Source: CAYLLT01 sp964384465
Lineage (GTDB): Bacteria; Planctomycetota; Phycisphaerae; UBA1845; PWPN01
Assembly: GCA_964384465.1 (NCBI GenBank)
Contig: CAYLLT010000156.1
Span: 1 to 9,891 of the forward strand
DNA length: 9,891 nucleotides
Reading direction: 5' to 3'
The position numbers were made by a program, and so were the translations under genes. The notes under the pieces were generated by a model. That model ran no database searches, was not told the DNA's origin, and saw only the letters and a program-made list of their open reading frames with translations. Positions within the stretch are counted from its first letter, which is position 1. Each line of letters starts with the position of its first letter. Shown piece after piece: positions 1-7,407 of this stretch.

Positions 1-3000
1 GGAGCAGAGCGACCGCCGTCAGCGTCTTCTCGCCGCCGCTCATCAGCGAGATGCTGCGCAGCTCCTTGCCGGGCGGCCGGGCGATGATCTCGATGCCGCT
101 TTCCAGGACGTCGCTGTCATCCTCGAAGAGGATGTCGGCCTTGCCGCCGCCGAACAGCTTGCGGAACAGCTCCTGGAAATGCACGCGGACGGCCTCGAAC
201 GTCTGCGTGAAGCGCTCGCGGCACTCCTGGTTGAGCTGCTCGATCAGCTCCTCCAATTGCTTGCGCGAGCGGCGCAGGTCGTCCCGCTGATCGGTGAGGA
301 ACTCGGACCGCTTTTCAAGCTCCTCCTGTTCGGCGATGGCATCCAGGTTCACGTTGCCGAGCCGCTGGATCTTCGCGCGAAGCTCCTCAATCTCACGTTC
401 CAGCGCGGCCCAGTCCAGATCGGCGTGCTGATAACTCGCATAGGCTTCCGCGAGGTCGATCTTCAAATCCTCGCGCACGCGGCCGGTCAGCTCCTCGATG
501 CGGATGCGCGTCTCCTGCAACTCTAATTGGAGGGCGTGCATTTTTTCCTCGGCTTCGGTGAGGGCTGTGCGATGCGTTTTAATGCGGGCGGCCAATTGCT
601 CCAACTCAACGCGAATCTGCTCGCGGTTGTGCTGCCGGCCGAGCAGGTCGCGGTCGAACTGCTCCTTGCTCGCATAAAGTTCCGCCAGCCGGCTCTCGGC
701 GGCGAGCACCGTCCGCTCAGCCTGCGTGATGCGATGCTCGGCGTCCTCGGCCTCGCGGGCCGACGCGTTGACGGCCTCCTGCGACGCCTGCCCGGTCTCG
801 CGCAGACTGCGCAGGCTTTCCGCCAACATGCTGCGCCGCTGGGCGAGTTGCCCGACCGCCACTTTTGCCTCGGTCAGGCGTTCCGCCGCCTGGGACCGCC
901 GGTGCACGACGGTATCGATCTGCTCTTCGAGTTGTTTGACGCGATGTTCGCGGTCAGCATTCTCCTGTTCGAGCTGCGTCAACGACTGGCTGCTCCGCGA
1001 TGCACGCTCGGCCGCCTCGCGCATCTGCATCTCGACGGATGCGACCTCGCTGGCGATGAGCGGCTGCTCGCGGGTCAGCCGATTGATCGCGGTTTCGTTG
1101 GCCGTCCGTCCGGCATTGTTCTCAACCTCCGCTGTCCTCGCTTCATAGACGGCGTTTCGCAGCTCCTGCTGCACGCGCTCGACGTGATCGACCTCCGCCG
1201 AGGTCCGCTCCAGCCGGTCCGCCATCACGGCTATCCGCTCATCCACCTGCTGAATCTGCTGATCGATGTCGCGAAGCTCGCTTTTACGCGAAATGAGACC
1301 CGTCTGCATGCCCGCCGGGCCGAGCTGATAAATCCCGTGATGCGGATCGAGCAGTTGCCCGGACTGCGTCAGATAGCGGTACGTCGGCGGATTCTGCTCG
1401 ATCATCCGCAGCGCGTCCTCGAACGTCCGCACGATCACCGTCTTACCCAGCAGGTGCCGCACCAGCCGGTCCGCGTCTTCCGGATACCGCACGAGGTCCA
1501 TCGCGTAGGCGACGAAACCTTCCTGCTGCGAAAAATCCCGGCCATCCATGAACGGCGGCAGCCGGTCGAGGCAGATCGCCTGCACGCGGCCGGGAAAATC
1601 GGCCAGCACTTCCGCATCATCAAAGAATGCCTGGCAATCCTCCACCACGAGATACTGGTCAAATTCGCCCAGCGCGGCCTCGATCAGCACCGCGTTGGCC
1701 ACATCGGTCGCGATCAGATCGGCCACCATGCCGCGCACATAGGCAAAGCGTTGCCCGCCGGTGTCCTGCTCCTTGCGGTGCAGCAGCTCGCGCACGCCGG
1801 CATCGACGCCCTCCAATTGCTGCTCAAGATCGGACAGCAACTGTTGGCGACTGAGCAGCCCGCTGCGGAATTCCTTGGCTGCCGCGAGCTGCTGGTTCAG
1901 ATCGGCCCGACTGGCATCCAGCCGCGCCGCCTCCTGTTTCTTCAGCTCCAGTTGCTCGTTCTGCGCCCGCAGCAACTCGGAAATCTCCGACGCCCGTGCA
2001 TCCAGCCGCCCCTTCACCGACAGCAGTTCGCCCAGCTCATTCTGCACCTGCTCGTTGCGGGAGTTCAGCCGGCCTTTTTCGCCTTCGAGCTGCTGTCGCC
2101 GCTGATCCAGAGATTGAATCTCGTTATTCAGTTGCGACGTCCGCCGCAGCAGGTCGATGATGCCGGCCTTGTCGTCCTCGCGGCGGGCCTGGAGCGTGGT
2201 CAGCTCGCGCGACAACTCGCGGTCTTCCGCCACGAGCGCATCCACGGAAGCATGACTGGCCAGAAGCTCCGCTTCGATCGAGCCGACGGCGTGTTCTTCG
2301 GATTCGATCTGCTGCTGCAATTTCGCGGCCCGCTGCCGCTCCGCCGCCAGCCGCTGCTGGGCCCGCGACCGCACCGACATTAACTCCTCGATCCGCTGCC
2401 GCGTCTGGTCGATCCGCTCGCGATGCGCGGTGATGTCGGAAGCATTCGTCAGTATCTGCTGTTCGAGCTGATGCAAATCGGTTTCGAGCGCGATCAGATC
2501 GCGATCCAGCAGGGCGGCCCGCGCGTCGGCCGAATCGATCGCCGTCCGCAGCCCGGTCGCCTGATCGCCGAGCTGCGTCGCGTCGGCCTGAAGCGCCTTC
2601 TGCCGCTCGGTCAGCTTGTGGTATTCGGCCAGCGAATATGTCGCCCGCTTTTCGCGAAGCTGACGGTCGTACTCCTGGAAATTCCGCGCCTTGCCCGCCT
2701 GGTATTTGATGCTGCGCAGCCGTTTTTCGAGTTCCGCAACGATGTCCTCGATGCGGAGCAGATTCTGCTCGACGCGTTCGAGCTTGCGTTCCGCCTCGCG
2801 CTTACGCGCCTTATAACGGCTGATGCCCGCCGCTTCTTCGAAGATGATCCGCCGCTCCAGCGGGTTGGCCTGGAGCAGCACGTCCACCTTGCCCTGCTCG
2901 ATGATCGAGTACGCCCCCACGCCGATGCCGGTGTCCATGAACAGCTCTTTGACATCGCGCAGCCGCACCTGCTCGCCGTTGATGAGGTACTCGCTCTCGC

Positions 3001-3322
3001 CCGAACGGTACAGCCGCCGTGCGATCGTAACCTCGTCGGTGTCGCGGCCCAGCCGCCGGTCGGCGTTGTCGAACACCAGGTCCACCTGGGCCAGCCCCGA
3101 GCTGCGCCGCGTCCCCGACCCGTTGAAGATCACGTCCTGCATCTGCTTGCCGCGGAGGCTGCGCGCGGATTGATCGCCGAGCACCCACTTGATCGAGTCC
3201 ACCACGTTGCTCTTGCCGCAGCCGTTGGGGCCGACGATGCCCGTCACCCCCGGCTGGAAGTCGAAGTCGGTCTTATCGGCGAAGCTCTTAAAACCTTGTG
3301 CGGTGAGACGTTTAAGAAACAT
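1..3322 (-). CDS. smc: Chromosome segregation protein SMC (C-terminal end cut off by window edge)
   Basis: SMC is the ATPase of bacterial condensin. With ScpA and ScpB it extrudes DNA loops and aligns sister chromosomes on the nucleoid. About 1107 residues are visible. The N-terminal half-ATPase opens with MFLKRLTAQGFKSFADKT and has a Walker A GPNGCGKSN at residues 31-39, followed by a Q-loop region near VLGDQSARSLRG. Two long Gln/Glu/Leu/Arg-rich coiled coils (about 170-515 and 680-1020) flank a hinge (about 520-675). The C-terminal head carries the ABC signature SGGEK at residues 1095-1099, and the window ends 8 residues after it. Bacterial SMCs are about 1170-1200 residues, so roughly 80 residues with Walker B and the D-loop lie off the left edge. 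The ATG at 3320-3322 has a GGAGG at 3334-3338, 11 nt upstream. It is divergent from the metallohydrolase gene. Long open frames on the opposite strand (527-2383 and others) are shadows of its GC-rich codons. Confidence 0.97.
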   Translation of the reverse strand, partial: MFLKRLTAQGFKSFADKTDFDFQPGVTGIVGPNGCGKSNVVDSIKWVLGDQSARSLRGKQMQDVIFNGSGTRRSSGLAQVDLVFDNADRRLGRDTDEVTIARRLYRSGESEYLINGEQVRLRDVKELFMDTGIGVGAYSIIEQGKVDVLLQANPLERRIIFEEAAGISRYKARKREAERKLERVEQNLLRIEDIVAELEKRLRSIKYQAGKARNFQEYDRQLREKRATYSLAEYHKLTERQKALQADATQLGDQATGLRTAIDSADARAALLDRDLIALETDLHQLEQQILTNASDITAHRERIDQTRQRIEELMSVRSRAQQRLAAERQRAAKLQQQIESEEHAVGSIEAELLASHASVDALVAEDRELSRELTTLQARREDDKAGIIDLLRRTSQLNNEIQSLDQRRQQLEGEKGRLNSRNEQVQNELGELLSVKGRLDARASEISELLRAQNEQLELKKQEAARLDASRADLNQQLAAAKEFRSGLLSRQQLLSDLEQQLEGVDAGVRELLHRKEQDTGGQRFAYVRGMVADLIATDVANAVLIEAALGEFDQYLVVEDCQAFFDDAEVLADFPGRVQAICLDRLPPFMDGRDFSQQEGFVAYAMDLVRYPEDADRLVRHLLGKTVIVRTFEDALRMIEQNPPTYRYLTQSGQLLDPHHGIYQLGPAGMQTGLISRKSELRDIDQQIQQVDERIAVMADRLERTSAEVDHVERVQQELRNAVYEARTAEVENNAGRTANETAINRLTREQPLIASEVASVEMQMREAAERASRSSQSLTQLEQENADREHRVKQLEEQIDTVVHRRSQAAERLTEAKVAVGQLAQRRSMLAESLRSLRETGQASQEAVNASAREAEDAEHRITQAERTVLAAESRLAELYASKEQFDRDLLGRQHNREQIRVELEQLAARIKTHRTALTEAEEKMHALQLELQETRIRIEELTGRVREDLKIDLAEAYASYQHADLDWAALEREIEELRAKIQRLGNVNLDAIAEQEELEKRSEFLTDQRDDLRRSRKQLEELIEQLNQECRERFTQTFEAVRVHFQELFRKLFGGGKADILFEDDSDVLESGIEIIARPPGKELRSISLMSGGEKTLTAVALL

Positions 3323-3343
3323 GCGTGTGGACACCTCCGTGTG

Positions 3344-3381
3344 CGGCAGCCTGCCGGGCCATCCTGGCCGGCCAAAATGGC
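3344..3381. repeat. Two adjacent palindromes in the smc leader
   Basis: CGGCAG-C-CTGCCG at 3344-3356 is a perfect 6-bp inverted repeat around a single base. Next to it, GCCATCCTGGCC (3358-3369) meets GGCCAAAATGGC (3370-3381) with no spacer. The second pair matches at 10 of 12 positions and is centred on the 8-bp palindrome GGCCGGCC. Both lie between the candidate smc promoter and the smc start, so they would be in its leader RNA. They could be an operator for a dimeric protein or a leader structure. The sequence does not decide between these. Confidence 0.5.
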
Positions 3382-3404
3382 TCTCCCGCTCCTTTAATCG
3401 AACT

Positions 3405-3433
3405 ACTGTAGCCAGAAACTTCAGCCTTGCCAA
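3405..3433 (-). promoter_or_regulatory. Candidate sigma70 promoter of smc
   Basis: Reading leftward there is TTGGCA (3433-3428), a 17-nt spacer, then TACAGT (3410-3405). That gives 5 of 6 matches to the -35 consensus and 4 of 6 to the -10, with optimal spacing. Transcription would start near 3398 and give a leader of about 75 nt before the smc ATG. This rests on consensus matching alone. Confidence 0.4.
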
Positions 3434-3473
3434 GGGAAACATGTATGCCCCAAAAAGGTCGGAGCTGCCCTTG

Positions 3474-3502
3474 TTGACCGCCGCCCGTGTGCCGTAGCAT
3501 AC
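3474..3502 (+). promoter_or_regulatory. Weak candidate promoter of the metallohydrolase gene
   Basis: TTGACC (3474-3479) is a good -35 match. The downstream partner is poor: TAGCAT at 15-nt spacing (3495-3500) or GCATAC at 17-nt spacing (3497-3502). It is the best sigma70-like candidate I see in the 136 bases before the start codon. Confidence 0.25.
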
Positions 3503-3569
3503 CCGTTATCCGGCGGCCCCGAATCTGGCCCATACAAACCGCCCTACAGATGGAAAAGGAGCCTGTATC

Positions 3570-5987
3570 ATGTCCAATCGTAGCGTTATTCGCACCGTGC
3601 TCAATCTCGCGACCGCCCTGGCGGCGATCGCCGCTCTATCACCTGCTCTCGCATCCGCCGCACCGGCCGAATCCGGAGCCGGCCGGGCCAAGGCTCCCGT
3701 CAGTCCCGGCCCGGCACTGCCCGTGATCGAGGGCGTCGATATCCAGCCGCTGGCGGCGCAGGTCAAGCGTCTGCTGGAAGCGCTCGATTTCATCGGCGAG
3801 CCGCTGCTCGCGCCGGGCGAGCGGAAGAAGCTGCTCCAGGCGTGCGCGACCGATGATGCCGCCGGTCTGCCGGTCATTCAGCAGATTCTCGATGCGTACT
3901 GCCTGTTCGGCGTCAACATCAATCCGGAGAGCCGCGTCAAGGTCGCCCAGGGGCCGGCGGTGCCGATGCTCGTCGAGCAGGGCTGGCGGACATTTCTGAT
4001 CAAGGTGCACAACGAGGCCGGCGTGACCGCGGTGCTCAAGGCCGAAAGCCCCAATGCCAAGCCGGTCTATGAGAAACGCGGCGACAGACCCGAGCCGGAG
4101 GTCAAGCTCACCGAAGCCGACGTGCGCAATCGCTGGACGGAACTCAATGTGTTCAACGATCGGCCACTCGCGAAACAGCTTTCGGGCCTGCATCTCGAAT
4201 ACCGGATCATCCAATTGTTCAGCCGCGATGCCGGCCAGCGCGAGGCGACGGTCAGCTTCCACGTCGGACAGGGCACGCAGGACACCGGATTCCGCAACGA
4301 CGTGGCCATCCTCTTCACCGCCGCTCCGAGCAAGAAGATCAAGCTTCACGTGCTCGACGAGGAAGGCAAACCCACGACGGCCAGCTTCATCTTCCGCGAT
4401 GAAAAAGGCCGCGTGTATCCCTCGCAGGCCAAGCGCCTGGCCCCGGATTTCTTCTTTCACGCCCAGGTTTACCGCGCCGACGGCGAAACCATCACGCTGC
4501 CCGACGGCACATACAACGTGGAATTTACCCGCGGCCCGGAATATCACACCGAAGTCCAGAAGCTCGTCGTATCCCCGGACGATGCCAATCCAACCGCTGA
4601 ATTCAGCCTGAAGCGCTGGATTCACCCGGCCAAGATGGGCTGGTTCTCGGGCGACCATCACGTACACGCCGCCGGCTGCGCGCATTACACCGACCCACAG
4701 CAGGGCGTGAAGCCGGAAGACATGATGCGGCACATTGTCGGGGAGGACCTCAACGTCGGCTGCGTCCTGAGCTGGGGCCCCTGCTGGTATTTTCAGAAAA
4801 CGTTCTTCGAGGGCAAAGTCAGCCCGCTATCCAAACCCAACTACATCATGCGTTACGACGTGGAGGTATCGGGCTTCCCATCCGACTACTGCGGACACCT
4901 CTGCCTCCTCGGCCTTAAGGAGGACGATTTTACCTATCCCAAAGAACTCTCCTTTAACTATCACTACGGCGACGATCGCGGCCGTTTCACCGGCACCAAG
5001 ACCAGTCGTATCGGCCAGTGGCCGACGTGGGACCTGCCCATATTGCAATGGGGCAAGTCGCAGGGCGCGGTCGTCGGCTTCAGCCATTCCGGCTGGGGTC
5101 TGGCCACCCAAGAGAAAGAACTGCCCAACTTCGAGATTCCACCGTATGACGGTATCGGGGCCAACGAGTACATCGTGGATGTCACGCATGACGTCGTCGA
5201 TTTCATCTCATCGGTGGATACGCCGTGGCCCTACGAGCTGAACATCTGGTACCACACCAACAACGCCGGCTTCCGGGCCAGACTCAGTGGTGAAACCGAC
5301 TTCCCGTGCATCTACGGCGACCGCGTCGGGCTGGGGCGCATCTACGCCAAGGTGGACGGCCCGCTGAAGTTTGACCCCTGGCTGGCGGCGATGAAGGCGG
5401 GCCGATCTTACGTCTCCGACGGCAAGGCTCACCTGCTGGATTTTACCGTCAACGAGCGGTCCATTGGCACCGAGGGCAGCGAGCTGAAGCTGAGCGGGCC
5501 GCAGAGCGTCAAGGTCACGTTTAAGGCGGCGGCCCTTCTGAATGAGAAACCCAATGACGAACTTCGCCGGCGGGCCATTGATGAGAAACCTTTCTGGGAT
5601 ATCGAACGGGCCCGCGTGGCTCACTCCCGCCGCGTGCCGGTCGAGATTATCGTCAACGGCAAGAGCGTCGAGCGGAAGGAAATCGAAGCCAACGGGAAAG
5701 TGAACGACCTGGAATTCGAGATCCCGATCGAGCGCAGCAGTTGGGTCGCCGCGCGGGTCTTCGCCAGCGCGCACACCAATCCGATCTATGTGCTGGTAGG
5801 CGATAAGCCGATCCGGGCCTCGCGCAAGAGCGTCGAGTGGTGCATCAAAGGCGTCGAGCAGTGCTGGGCGTCCAAGTCCACCTCCAAGAACCGCCTTCGC
5901 GAAGAAGAGCGGCCCGCCTGCAAGGCGGCATACGACCACGCCAGCGAGGTCTACAAGAAGCTGCTCGTGGAATGCGAAGTGGATTGA
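3570..5987 (+). CDS. Exported CehA/McbA-like (PHP-fold) metallohydrolase
   Basis: This 805-residue protein begins with a Sec signal peptide: basic start MSNRSVIR, a hydrophobic Leu/Ala stretch, and an ALASA cleavage region near residues 28-30. It should therefore act outside the cytoplasmic membrane. Residues about 32-355 look like beta-rich accessory domains. The catalytic domain starts near GWFSGDHHVHAAGCAHY, where H364-x-H366 is the metal-binding HxH of PHP-type enzymes and H372 follows. Further likely ligands are H506 in GFSHSGWGL and D577 in GETDFPC. The later GRIYAKVDGP...WLAAMKAGRSYVSDG segment is characteristic of the CehA/McbA group. That family includes carbaryl hydrolases, but most members have no known substrate, so I assign none. 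AAAAGGAG (3554-3561) sits 8 nt before the ATG. It is a single-gene unit, divergent from smc and convergent with the Tyr-rich protein gene. The usual PHP ITDH-like second motif is not evident; LSWGPCWYF occupies that place. Confidence 0.8.
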   Translation: MSNRSVIRTVLNLATALAAIAALSPALASAAPAESGAGRAKAPVSPGPALPVIEGVDIQPLAAQVKRLLEALDFIGEPLLAPGERKKLLQACATDDAAGLPVIQQILDAYCLFGVNINPESRVKVAQGPAVPMLVEQGWRTFLIKVHNEAGVTAVLKAESPNAKPVYEKRGDRPEPEVKLTEADVRNRWTELNVFNDRPLAKQLSGLHLEYRIIQLFSRDAGQREATVSFHVGQGTQDTGFRNDVAILFTAAPSKKIKLHVLDEEGKPTTASFIFRDEKGRVYPSQAKRLAPDFFFHAQVYRADGETITLPDGTYNVEFTRGPEYHTEVQKLVVSPDDANPTAEFSLKRWIHPAKMGWFSGDHHVHAAGCAHYTDPQQGVKPEDMMRHIVGEDLNVGCVLSWGPCWYFQKTFFEGKVSPLSKPNYIMRYDVEVSGFPSDYCGHLCLLGLKEDDFTYPKELSFNYHYGDDRGRFTGTKTSRIGQWPTWDLPILQWGKSQGAVVGFSHSGWGLATQEKELPNFEIPPYDGIGANEYIVDVTHDVVDFISSVDTPWPYELNIWYHTNNAGFRARLSGETDFPCIYGDRVGLGRIYAKVDGPLKFDPWLAAMKAGRSYVSDGKAHLLDFTVNERSIGTEGSELKLSGPQSVKVTFKAAALLNEKPNDELRRRAIDEKPFWDIERARVAHSRRVPVEIIVNGKSVERKEIEANGKVNDLEFEIPIERSSWVAARVFASAHTNPIYVLVGDKPIRASRKSVEWCIKGVEQCWASKSTSKNRLREEERPACKAAYDHASEVYKKLLVECEVD

Positions 5988-6014
5988 AGTCTGACGCCCG
6001 AGCGCGCATAAGAA

Positions 6015-6043
6015 ATCAGGCCGGGCGCCGCACCCGGCCTGAT
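6015..6043. terminator. Hairpin between convergent genes, likely bidirectional terminator
   Basis: ATCAGGCCGGG (6015-6025) pairs perfectly with CCCGGCCTGAT (6033-6043) across a 7-nt loop, an 11-bp GC-rich stem. It lies 28 nt past the metallohydrolase stop and 72 nt past the end of the leftward Tyr-rich gene. Read leftward, the stem is followed by TTTCTT, a short T-rich tail. Read rightward there is no T tract, so it fits better as an intrinsic terminator for the minus-strand gene and may only stabilise the 3' end of the plus-strand transcript. Confidence 0.65.
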
Positions 6044-6115
6044 GCCGCGTAGACTCCACCGCCTACGTCAAAAAGATCGTTGAACTCCCCTCACCTCGGA
6101 CCGTGTTCTGCGCTC

Positions 6116-6412
6116 TCAGCGGTAGTACCCGAACCCGAAGCTGAACGAACGGTGCCGATACGGCGCGTAATAACCGCCGTATGATCCATAGCTGTACTGC
6201 GGCACGTAGTAGGTCGGTCCCGGATAGTAGTACACCGGCGGTGCGTAATACGCCGGGGGCGCGTAGTAGACCGGCGGTGCGTAATACGCGGGACCGCCAT
6301 AGTAATACCCGCCGCCGCAGCGGCCGGCACTCGCGATGTCGGTCGTCATGCCAAAAGCCAACCCGGCCAGCAACAAAGTCCCAACGGTGATGGAGGTTTT
6401 CTTCGCGGTCAT
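6116..6412 (-). CDS. Small exported Tyr/Pro/Gly-rich repeat protein, function unknown
   Basis: A 98-residue protein. MTAKKTSITVGTLLLAGLAF begins a clear signal peptide (basic start, Leu/Gly/Ala core, cleavage near DIASA, about residue 29). The mature part is almost entirely low complexity: a GGGYYYGG segment, then tandem YYAPP units alternating with V or A, then Tyr/Ser/Gly-rich sequence ending GFGYYR. Only one Cys remains after the signal peptide. Short exported YYAPP-type proteins are common in planctomycetes as I recall them, and none has a function I can name. Tyr/Pro/Gly repeats suggest a surface, wall or matrix role, which is inference. The ATG has AGGAG at 6421-6425, 8 nt upstream. The 169 nt between it and the marR-like gene contains no promoter I would defend; TAAAAT (6498-6493, read leftward) is a -10-like box without a good -35. 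Other open frames here lack a signal peptide and are shadows. Confidence 0.8.
   Translation of the reverse strand: MTAKKTSITVGTLLLAGLAFGMTTDIASAGRCGGGYYYGGPAYYAPPVYYAPPAYYAPPVYYYPGPTYYVPQYSYGSYGGYYAPYRHRSFSFGFGYYR
6234..6289 (-). repeat. Coding tandem repeat, 36-nt period
   Basis: A 20-nt sequence at 6234-6253 recurs without change at 6270-6289, a 36-nt (12-codon) period inside the Tyr-rich gene. It encodes the alternating YYAPP units. Exact nucleotide identity suggests recent duplication or ongoing slippage, so length variation between strains would be expected. Confidence 0.8.
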
Positions 6413-6581
6413 GATTCACACTCCTTTTTCGCTATCCTGACTGGTCGTCTCCCGCTCGATACTGTTCTCGGCAGCCCCTCCCCCTTTGCGCGATTTTAAG
6501 ACCCCTCAAACGGATAGACAGTGCGTCAGGTGAAAAAGTTGGCACGGAGGTAATAATTCTGCCGAAAACCAGTCCGAATGT

Positions 6582-7061
6582 TCATAAATTATTTGATTCC
6601 ATAGACTTAGGCATGGATTGACGGATCAGCCGCAGGATACGCATGAACTCCTCGCGGTCCTGCTCCGGCAGCGAGAGGAGCATTTTTTCGATACTGCCGA
6701 GCTTCATTTGGCGGTACCCCTGATGGACCTTTCGCCCCGCCTCGGTCAATTCGACATCGATTTTCCGCTTATCTAACGGGTTGATCCCGCACACGATCAG
6801 CGGCTGCTCGGGCTTGCTCTCCAGCGACCGGATGATGCGGGACATCTGGGCCGGCAGGACGCCGATCTGCCGCTGAATATCGCCGACGGAAAGGGGCGAG
6901 GATGATTTGGCCAGGATGTCGAGCGCCAAGTATTCAGTCTCGGTGATTTCGGCCTGGTCACGGCCCTTTGTTCGGGTCTGGGCCGCCCAGACGTCCTTGG
7001 ACATCTCGAAGACTTCTTCCGCAAATTGATGGAGAAGCTGAGCTTGCTGTAATGTGGGCAC
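6582..7061 (-). CDS. MarR-family winged-helix transcriptional regulator
   Basis: This 159-residue protein has the MarR layout and usual length. An N-terminal dimerisation helix (about 4-30) is followed by ITETEYLALDILAKS (39-53). The HTH is SVGDIQRQIGVLPAQMSRII (58-77), whose second helix is the recognition helix. The beta-wing is DKRKIDVELTEAG (97-109), with its conserved D-x-R-like turn and LTEAG. C-terminal dimerisation helices run to the end. MarR dimers usually bind palindromic operators near their own or neighbouring promoters and respond to a small ligand, which nothing here identifies. The start is GTG (7061-7059), supported by GGGAG at 7069-7073, 7 nt upstream. It diverges from the 5S rRNA gene, and the Tyr-rich gene lies downstream on the same strand after 169 nt without a clear terminator, so read-through is possible. 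No enzyme or pump gene is attached to it. Confidence 0.88.
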   Translation of the reverse strand: MPTLQQAQLLHQFAEEVFEMSKDVWAAQTRTKGRDQAEITETEYLALDILAKSSSPLSVGDIQRQIGVLPAQMSRIIRSLESKPEQPLIVCGINPLDKRKIDVELTEAGRKVHQGYRQMKLGSIEKMLLSLPEQDREEFMRILRLIRQSMPKSMESNNL

Positions 7062-7106
7062 AGGAGAGCTCCCGGTTCGGCAACGCCCGCGCTCGGGCCT
7101 TATTTT

Positions 7107-7135
7107 ATCCTAAATCGCTGATCCTAACACGTCAA
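7107..7135 (-). promoter_or_regulatory. Promoter of the marR-like gene with overlapping direct repeats
   Basis: Reading leftward, TTGACG (7135-7130), a 17-nt spacer and TAGGAT (7112-7107) form a good sigma70 promoter about 46 nt before the GTG start codon. The 7-mer ATCCTAA occurs twice on the plus strand, at 7107-7113 and 7121-7127 (14-nt period). One copy covers the -10 and the other lies in the spacer. That placement suits a repressor site, possibly autoregulation, but typical MarR sites are inverted rather than direct repeats. Confidence 0.55.
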
Positions 7136-7161
7136 CAACATTTTACATTCGGCAGATGTTG
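7136..7161. promoter_or_regulatory. Inverted repeat upstream of the marR-like promoter, possible operator
   Basis: CAACAT (7136-7141) and ATGTTG (7156-7161) are perfect inverted 6-mers whose centres are 20 bp apart, about two helical turns. They abut the -35 box of the marR-like promoter. A dimeric regulator could bind one face here. A 6-bp pair at this spacing can also arise by chance. Confidence 0.25.
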
Positions 7162-7218
7162 AGGTCGGAATACAATCGACAACAAGCAAATAACCCCGCG
7201 CTGATGTACTGCGGTGAT

Positions 7219-7246
7219 TTGACAGCGGGGACAAGCGTATTATAAT
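7219..7246 (+). promoter_or_regulatory. Near-perfect sigma70 promoter of the 5S rRNA gene
   Basis: TTGACA (7219-7224) and TATAAT (7241-7246) both match consensus exactly, separated by 16 nt. The expected start, 6-8 nt past the -10, falls at about 7252-7254, essentially at the mature 5' end of the 5S RNA. The upstream 7171-7193 stretch is A-rich and could act as an UP element. Confidence 0.9.
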
Positions 7247-7250
7247 CGGG

Positions 7251-7361
7251 TTGTCGGTGACCATGCGCTTGGGGAAACACCCGTTCCCATTTCGAACACG
7301 GTAGTGAAGCCCAGGCGGCCGATGGTAGTCCCAACGGGCGAGAGTAGGTGATTGCCGACAC
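7251..7361 (+). rRNA. rrf: 5S ribosomal RNA, solitary gene
   Basis: 5S rRNA is part of the central protuberance of the large ribosomal subunit. Recognition rests on conserved blocks in the correct order: CCCATTTCGAACACGG and GTAGTGAAGCCC (loops B-C), CCGATGGTAGT (helix IV and loop E side), and GCGAGAGTAGG (loop E). TGTCGG (7252-7257) pairs with CCGACA (7355-7360) to close helix I. The length of about 110 nt is slightly below the usual 115-120, and the ends are certain to within about 2 nt. There is no 23S or 16S rRNA or tRNA gene anywhere in the window. The gene has its own consensus promoter directly upstream and a terminator directly downstream, so it is an independent transcription unit and not the tail of an rRNA operon. 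An open frame on the opposite strand (7143-7565) runs through it and is spurious. Confidence 0.95.
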
Positions 7362-7377
7362 TTTTTTGCCGTTCGAC

Positions 7378-7407
7378 GCCCGCGACGTGAGTCTGCGGGC
7401 TTTTTTT
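7378..7407 (+). terminator. Intrinsic terminator of the 5S rRNA unit
   Basis: GCCCGC (7378-7383) pairs with GCGGGC (7395-7400) across an 11-nt loop and is followed at once by seven T (7401-7407). A separate T6 run at 7362-7367 directly follows the 5S 3' end. Read leftward there is no T tract, so it serves the 5S gene only. I see no convincing feature in the remaining 168 nt up to the next gene end. Confidence 0.85.

Noticed and set aside
527..2383. A 618-codon plus-strand open frame
   Set aside because: It lies antisense to smc, whose minus-strand translation has Walker A, coiled coils, hinge and signature motif. The long frame reflects GC-rich codon bias.
2423..3397. A 324-codon plus-strand open frame
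   Set aside because: Also antisense to smc, with no recognisable domain. It runs past the smc start into the leader only because no stop happens to fall there.
3639..4733. A 364-codon minus-strand open frame inside the metallohydrolase region
   Set aside because: The plus strand encodes a signal peptide and PHP-type motifs; the minus frame has neither a domain nor a ribosome binding site.
5208..6059. A 283-codon minus-strand open frame
   Set aside because: Antisense to the C-terminal part of the metallohydrolase and overlapping the hairpin terminator; no recognisable protein features.
6493..6498. TAAAAT box upstream of the Tyr-rich gene as a promoter
   Set aside because: No acceptable -35 lies 15-19 nt upstream (CTGTCT is the best match), so I did not list it as a promoter.
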